Below the pieces are notes generated by a model that saw only the letters and a list, made by a program, of their open reading frames with translations, ran no database searches and was not told the DNA's origin. A program made the translations under genes and the position numbers. From the NCBI GenBank assembly GCA_030699855.1, contig JAUYKR010000137.1, positions 1-9,691 on the forward strand: a stretch of DNA of 9,691 bases, in the 5' to 3' direction. The DNA is from a bacterium. Its GTDB lineage: Bacteria > Patescibacteriota > Gracilibacteria > JAUYGZ01. Shown here piece by piece: positions 5,421 through 9,691 of the stretch (positions within the stretch are counted from its first letter, which is position 1; each line of letters starts with the position of its first letter).

Positions 5421-7205
5421 ATGAAATGGTTTAAGAGAAAGAATAAGCAGCAAGCTCCCCATCGGGGGGATGCGAGAAAACCCCACCAGCCTGTCGATCG
5501 GGAACAAAACAATAACCAACAGCAGAAGCGTTTCAAGACGGACAAACTCCTCCGGATTATTCCCATGGCCGGCCTGGAAGAGGTGGGTAAGAACATGAAC
5601 GCCATCGAGTATGGAAATGACATCGTCACCATCGATTGTGGCCTACAGTTTCCGGAACCCGGAATGCTCGGCATTGATTACGTGATCCCGGACACCAGTT
5701 ATCTGGAACAGAACAAGCACAAGATTAAAGCCATGCTCATTACGCATGGCCACCTCGATCACATCGGAGGGCTACGCCATATTTTGCCAAAACTGGGCTT
5801 TCCCCCGGTCTATGCCTCCGGCCTCACCATCGGCATGATCGAAAAGCACATCGCGGAATATAAGCTGGGCCCACGCACCAAGCTCCACGTGGTGCAAAAC
5901 GGCAAGCGCTTTCGTGCCGGAGCTTTTGAGATCGAGTTCTTCATGCAAAATCACTCCATCCCCGATTCCAACGGCATCGTGGTCAGAACTCCTCTGGGAA
6001 GCATCGTCCATAGCGGCGACTATAAATTTGACTTTACTCCCGCCGTCGGCGAATGCGCCGACTTTCAAAATTTGGCAAAAATCGGAGCTGAGGGTGTCCT
6101 GGCCTTCATGGGTGAGTCAACCAACGCCACCAAACCCGGCTACACCATGTCCGAAAAAAAGGTGGCCGGCGTTCTCGAGCACATTATCGAAAAAGCAAAG
6201 GGGAGGCTCATTATTGCTTCGTTTTCATCACTGATGGGACGAATCAACCAGATTTTGACCTTCGCCCACAAAAGTGACCGAAAGGTCTTTATCAGCGGGC
6301 GCAGCATGATGAACAACGTCGAAATTGGCGTCAAGCTGGGCTTCATCAAGCCACCAAGGGGAGTACTGCAGGAATTCAACCGCAGCAACCAGAGTCATCC
6401 GGCCCACAAGACCGTGATCCTCTGTACCGGTTCACAAGGTGAGGGCCTGTCGGCCCTGAACCGGATCTCGCTGGGAGAGCACCGGGACATTCAGCTGAAG
6501 CCAAATGATACTATCGTGCTGTCTTCTAACCCCATCATTGGCAATGAAAAAGCCGTGGTGGGCATGATGAACCGACTCTTGAAACACGACGTCAACGTCA
6601 TCACGAATGAACACATGGACGTTCACACTTCTGGTCATGCCAGACAAGAAGAGCTAAAGCTGATGCTAAAACTCCTGACGCCCCGCTATTTGATCCCCGT
6701 TCACGGGGAATATCACATGCGCCACGCCCACAAGCAACTGGCCGTGGACATTGGCATGGCCGATAACCAGGTGATCCTGGCCGACAACGGCGACATCATC
6801 GAAACCGATGGCGAACTGATGCGCAAGAGCAAGAGTAAGATTCCGGCTAATAATATTTTCATCGATGGCAGCAGCGAAGGCGAGGCCCACCTGTCCAAAG
6901 TGATGTTGGACCGGCAGATCATGTCGGAAAACGGCGTCGTGATTGTCGTCTTCCGCATCAATCAAGACACCGGCAAGCTGATCGCCAACCCCGGTTTGGA
7001 CTCCAGGGGATTTATTTACCTCAAGGACAATCCGGAAATCATCGGCAAGTGCGTGGACGCCGCCCAAAAGGCTTATGAAAAAGGCCATGAGCGCAAAGCC
7101 AGCAGCGATGACATTAAACTCGACATCAAGCGCAACGTCGGCAAGATCATCATGGAGATGGTCAGCCGGAATCCGATTATTATGCCGATACTGGTGAAAG
7201 TATAA
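5421..7205 (+). CDS. rnj: Ribonuclease J (metallo-beta-lactamase/beta-CASP exo- and endoribonuclease)
   Basis: The 594-residue protein carries the full zinc site of the family: HGHLDH (109-114), His178 in QNHSIPDS, Asp200 in GDYKFD, His406 in SGHARQEE and His428 in PVHGEYH. The beta-CASP part shows ESTNATKPGYTMSE, CTGSQGEGLSALNRIS and SSNPIIGNEKAV, and a C-terminal domain follows. It degrades and matures RNA, including 5'-to-3' exonucleolytic attack, in the cytoplasm. Two deviations are mild: HGHLDH has Leu where Glu is usual, and ESTN has Glu for Asp. Residues 1-42 form a basic, Gln/Asn-rich extension (WFKRKNKQQ, then QNNNQQQK) absent from minimal RNase J and probably disordered; it may contact RNA or partners. 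The start at 5421 is the natural one because the extension remains in frame and upstream DNA is promoter-like. The 3D-protein gene follows after 88 bp, with its own -10 box. Confidence 0.96.
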   Translation: MKWFKRKNKQQAPHRGDARKPHQPVDREQNNNQQQKRFKTDKLLRIIPMAGLEEVGKNMNAIEYGNDIVTIDCGLQFPEPGMLGIDYVIPDTSYLEQNKHKIKAMLITHGHLDHIGGLRHILPKLGFPPVYASGLTIGMIEKHIAEYKLGPRTKLHVVQNGKRFRAGAFEIEFFMQNHSIPDSNGIVVRTPLGSIVHSGDYKFDFTPAVGECADFQNLAKIGAEGVLAFMGESTNATKPGYTMSEKKVAGVLEHIIEKAKGRLIIASFSSLMGRINQILTFAHKSDRKVFISGRSMMNNVEIGVKLGFIKPPRGVLQEFNRSNQSHPAHKTVILCTGSQGEGLSALNRISLGEHRDIQLKPNDTIVLSSNPIIGNEKAVVGMMNRLLKHDVNVITNEHMDVHTSGHARQEELKLMLKLLTPRYLIPVHGEYHMRHAHKQLAVDIGMADNQVILADNGDIIETDGELMRKSKSKIPANNIFIDGSSEGEAHLSKVMLDRQIMSENGVVIVVFRINQDTGKLIANPGLDSRGFIYLKDNPEIIGKCVDAAQKAYEKGHERKASSDDIKLDIKRNVGKIIMEMVSRNPIIMPILVKV

Positions 7206-7257
7206 AAAGCGAGATTGTGCAAAACTCACAAGGGCTGACAAAGGAAGAGGTTTCGTT

Positions 7258-7271
7258 TTTAAGGTATAATG
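7258..7271 (+). promoter_or_regulatory. Promoter -10 region of the 3D/peptidoglycan-binding gene
   Basis: A perfect TATAAT (7265-7270) sits in TTTAAGGTATAATG, the same 14 bases as in the prs promoter. No good -35 is found at 17 bases; CTGACA at 7235-7240 is 24 bases away, too far. Transcription would start near 7277, giving a leader of about 17 A-rich bases without a Shine-Dalgarno before ATG 7294. No terminator hairpin is seen between 7206 and 7257, so read-through from rnj is also possible. Confidence 0.6.
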
Positions 7272-7293
7272 AAATGAAATAAAAACAAAAAGA

Positions 7294-8898
7294 ATGAAAA
7301 AATATGCCATCTTGTGGCTCTTGGCTGTGGTACTACTGACACCTGATGCTTTGGCTCAGACTCCGACCACAGCGCCCTACACCCGCACCTTCATCGTCAC
7401 CGCCTATTACTCCCCCTTGCCCGAGCAGAGCTTTTATATGAAGGGCAACCTGGAAGCTGACACACGCCTGAACGGCAACGGTGTGATGGGAGCCGATCTA
7501 ACGCCAGTTTATGACGGTATGATCGCCGCGCCGAGAAACTATGCCTTCGGCACTCAGGTTGATTGCGGCAGCTATTTTGTCGGCACTGTTCATGATCGTG
7601 GCGGGGCGATTGTGAATGCGGGGGTAAGAACCAACGCCTACGATCGCTTGGATGTCTGGACCGGCCACGGCGAGCAGGGACTCCTGACGGCTCTGAGTTG
7701 GGGAAGACGGACTCTGACCTGTACGGTTTATCCTCCGGGGCATGGACCACTGCAGCAATTTGTAAACTTACCCCAGTCCAATCTGGCCGGTTTAGCGAAA
7801 AAACTCATTGCCAAAACGAAGACCATCTTCAACCAAACGGTCACCAGTTATACTGTTCCCCCACAGTATCTGGAAAGATTTACGCAACTCGGTTATGAAG
7901 ACAGCAAACAGGCCATCATCGCCTTCCAACTTCGCCACCAAATCATTCCTTCACCGGAAGTGGAAGTAGCCGGCCTGTTCGGCCCCGGAACCAAGGCGAA
8001 AGTGGAGGAGATTTTTTCTGGCATTCTTCCCAAGCTTCCGCCGGAAGGGCTGGAAAAAGGCATGGTCAGCGCCGAAGTGCGGAAATTGCAGCAGATTCTG
8101 TTTGAAAACGGATATTTGAAGAGCAAGCCAACAGCCACCTTCGGCCCTCAAACCAAACAGGCTTTGATCCGCTATCAAATCGATAAAAACCTCATCAGCT
8201 CGACCGACCACCCCGCTGCTGGTTACATCGGCCCGGAGACCCGGAACTCGTTACGAGGAGAGCTTTTGAAACCCCACCGTATCTCGGTGGAAGAGAAACA
8301 AACTTTGGCTTTGGAAAAGGCTAAGAGTGAGGATCCAAAACGAGTGGAGCAGGCCCTGGCTGCCGCAGAGAAGCTCGATTCCAGCATCACCCTAGTTTCT
8401 CTCGGCAAAGAAGAGAGTCTCCAAACCGCACTTGAAGAACTCAGCCGAGAGTGGGTTAATGACCATGAAAGCTATGGGGAATCGGAGTACCTCCTGGCCA
8501 GTGCGGCAAGCGAGGATCCGATCGCAAAAATAAGGGATCGGCTAAAAGCGCGCATTGAGCGCTTCCAAAATGACATCGGCTATGGAGAACACCACGCCGA
8601 CCTGCCCGCCATTCAAGAATTACTGAAAAGTAAGGGTTATTTTACCGGTCCCATCACCACCGATTTGTTCGGAGAACAGACCCATCGAGCCATCACCAAA
8701 CTTCAGCGCGCTTTGAAAATCGCCTCACCAGGACAAGTCGGTTACGGCTATATCGGCCCCGGCACCAGATTGGCCCTCAACAAGTTGTATAACGAAGGGC
8801 TGGCGCCATCGGCACACGTCGTCAGCAATCGCATCAAAGGCTGGGCCATTCACCCTCAGGATTTGAAATTGCCGGAAAAGCCTCCTACCGAAACTTAA
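7294..8898 (+). CDS. Secreted 3D-domain protein with three peptidoglycan-binding repeats
   Basis: The 534-residue protein begins with a signal peptide (KKYAILWLLAVVLL, cleavage after ALA at 21). Residues about 30-147 form a 3D-type double-psi barrel like that of RlpA/MltA: VTAYYSP at its start, then VHDRGG with Asp101 and YDRLDVW with Asp117 and Asp120, the three Asp that name the domain. Cys91 and Cys143 could form a disulfide. Three peptidoglycan-binding-type units follow at about 190-243, 256-322 and 432-502, recognised by LQxxL, FGPxT and GYIGPxTR wording; units two and three are the clearest. Residues 323-430 are a charged, helix-rich spacer. The likely role is wall binding and remodelling, perhaps cutting glycan strands as MltA does, but a lytic activity is not proven and the barrel could be only structural. 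It ends inside the stop region of the convergent membrane gene. Confidence 0.88.
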   Translation: MKKYAILWLLAVVLLTPDALAQTPTTAPYTRTFIVTAYYSPLPEQSFYMKGNLEADTRLNGNGVMGADLTPVYDGMIAAPRNYAFGTQVDCGSYFVGTVHDRGGAIVNAGVRTNAYDRLDVWTGHGEQGLLTALSWGRRTLTCTVYPPGHGPLQQFVNLPQSNLAGLAKKLIAKTKTIFNQTVTSYTVPPQYLERFTQLGYEDSKQAIIAFQLRHQIIPSPEVEVAGLFGPGTKAKVEEIFSGILPKLPPEGLEKGMVSAEVRKLQQILFENGYLKSKPTATFGPQTKQALIRYQIDKNLISSTDHPAAGYIGPETRNSLRGELLKPHRISVEEKQTLALEKAKSEDPKRVEQALAAAEKLDSSITLVSLGKEESLQTALEELSREWVNDHESYGESEYLLASAASEDPIAKIRDRLKARIERFQNDIGYGEHHADLPAIQELLKSKGYFTGPITTDLFGEQTHRAITKLQRALKIASPGQVGYGYIGPGTRLALNKLYNEGLAPSAHVVSNRIKGWAIHPQDLKLPEKPPTET

Positions 8899-9691
8899 GC
8901 TTCGCCCAACCGCTCCCCAACTCTTCAAACAGATCCTGACTAAGTCGCAACTGTGGCTGTTTTTCGCCAACATACAAGTAGAGTTGAGTGTCATAACGCC
9001 GCAAAAGCTCTAACAGGCGTCCTTCGTCCCCTCGCCAGAAGTCCCTCCAGTCGAGCAGCGACCAGCGGTCGTGTTCAAACATGCCCGGAGCAATGACCAG
9101 CTGGTCGGGACAGTATCCGCGCAGCCAGGTGCCGTAGAGCGAATGAGTGGCCATCACGTAGGTTTTCGGCTCAAGCTGGCCGCAAAACTGTCGGATCCCC
9201 TGCCATTCTCGCTCGGAGATCATCGGAGAAAAATCTGCCAATGACACGACGAAAGGCACGATCATCCCCAGAGTGACGCCAACCGCCACCAGGCCCTTGA
9301 AGAGCCGGCCGATCTGGACTCGCCACAGCGCGCCCAGGAAGACCGCGGAATACATCAGCAGCACCACGTCGAACTGAATCAGCACCCGCTGATAAAAGAA
9401 AAAGCGAATCGCGATCCAGCCAAACAAGATCAGAAAATAGAATGAAACCACGTTCCAGCCCCGCTTTTTTAGGTCGTACAACCAACCCAGCAGACCGAAG
9501 ACGAAGAAGAAGGCTGCCTGATAGCCATAGTCGGCCAGGGAGAGAAAGAGCCCGCTTTGGAGGGAAGAGTCCAGCTGGAGCGGATCACTGACGCCTTTCC
9601 AAAGCACCTGGAGCGAGTAAATCCAGGAGTTTAGGTCAAAGAGGAGCAGCCCTCCCCCGGCTATCAAAGCAATCGAAATGAGAACGAGAAG
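8885..9691 (-). CDS. Multi-pass membrane protein, probable GT39/ArnT-type glycosyltransferase, C-terminal part
   Basis: The frame is open from the right edge to TAG at 8885-8887, showing 268 residues of a longer protein. A TTG at 9667 is not a convincing start, because the frame continues upstream as a hydrophobic segment (LLVLISIALIAGGG). At least five membrane segments are visible: the edge segment, FFFVFGLLGWLY, FYFLILFGWIAIRFFF, VVLLMYSAVFLGALW and GLVAVGVTLGMIVPFVV. They are followed by a soluble tail of about 115 residues (from about SPMISEREW) with an alpha/beta look. This layout is typical of lipid-phosphate-sugar-dependent transferases that glycosylate proteins or lipids at the outer membrane face. 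The catalytic acidic loop would lie in the unseen N-terminal part, so the enzyme class is an inference. It converges on, and overlaps by 14 bp, the 3D-protein gene. Confidence 0.72.
   Translation of the reverse strand, partial: LLVLISIALIAGGGLLLFDLNSWIYSLQVLWKGVSDPLQLDSSLQSGLFLSLADYGYQAAFFFVFGLLGWLYDLKKRGWNVVSFYFLILFGWIAIRFFFYQRVLIQFDVVLLMYSAVFLGALWRVQIGRLFKGLVAVGVTLGMIVPFVVSLADFSPMISEREWQGIRQFCGQLEPKTYVMATHSLYGTWLRGYCPDQLVIAPGMFEHDRWSLLDWRDFWRGDEGRLLELLRRYDTQLYLYVGEKQPQLRLSQDLFEELGSGWAKLKFR

Noticed and set aside
5408..5434. Tiny upstream open frame (ATG 5408, stop at TAA in the RNase J start region)
   Set aside because: It has only eight codons, no ribosome site and no regulatory peptide pattern; it overlaps the RNase J start by chance as far as can be seen.
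6666..7310. A 214-codon minus-strand open frame opposite the end of the RNase J gene
   Set aside because: Its sequence follows from antisense reading of conserved RNase J motifs and has no family resemblance of its own.
9645..9667. TTG at 9667 as the start of the membrane protein
   Set aside because: The frame remains open and hydrophobic to the right edge, so the gene is cut by the window and its true start is outside.

Overview
The window looks like chromosomal DNA from an uncultivated bacterium, most likely a Candidate Phyla Radiation (Patescibacteria) lineage. This placement is inferred, not shown. The points behind it are compact genes with short or overlapping junctions, starts with little or no Shine-Dalgarno sequence, a secreted 3D/peptidoglycan-binding-repeat protein of a type I associate with these lineages, and GC-rich CCTGCCTGCC-type inverted repeats. 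TGA is used as a stop by two genes (the family 2 glycosyltransferase and rpiB), so the TGA=Gly code of Gracilibacteria/Absconditabacteria does not apply.

Layout, left to right. (1) Minus strand, bases 1-1784: a family 2 glycosyltransferase (882-1784), followed by and overlapping a RelA/SpoT-type (p)ppGpp synthetase (925 down past the left edge) whose HD hydrolase domain looks degenerate. (2) Plus strand, 1912-3702: a secreted S41 C-terminal processing protease with an unassigned N-terminal region and a PDZ domain, closed by a strong hairpin terminator at 3708-3755. (3) Minus strand, 3755-5221: prs (ribose-phosphate pyrophosphokinase) followed by rpiB (ribose-5-phosphate isomerase B), with an approximately 80-bp imperfect palindrome between them. 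(4) Plus strand, 5421-8898: ribonuclease J, then a secreted protein with a 3D-type barrel and three peptidoglycan-binding repeats. (5) Minus strand, 8885 past the right edge: the C-terminal part of a multi-pass membrane protein, probably a glycosyltransferase of the GT39/ArnT type, overlapping the previous gene tail to tail by 14 bp.

Functional links. RpiB interconverts ribulose-5-phosphate and ribose-5-phosphate, and Prs turns ribose-5-phosphate into PRPP, so the prs-rpiB pair forms a metabolic unit. RNase J (RNA turnover) and RelA ((p)ppGpp) are general regulators of growth. The S41 protease, the 3D/peptidoglycan-binding protein and the two glycosyltransferases act at the envelope.

I found no CRISPR array, tRNA, rRNA, insertion sequence, phage gene or recognisable defence system. 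The items most worth a second look are the relA HD domain and the repeat-like DNA inside it, the long palindrome between rpiB and prs, a 14-base promoter element shared by prs and the 3D gene, and a perfect 15-base palindrome upstream of the S41 protease.
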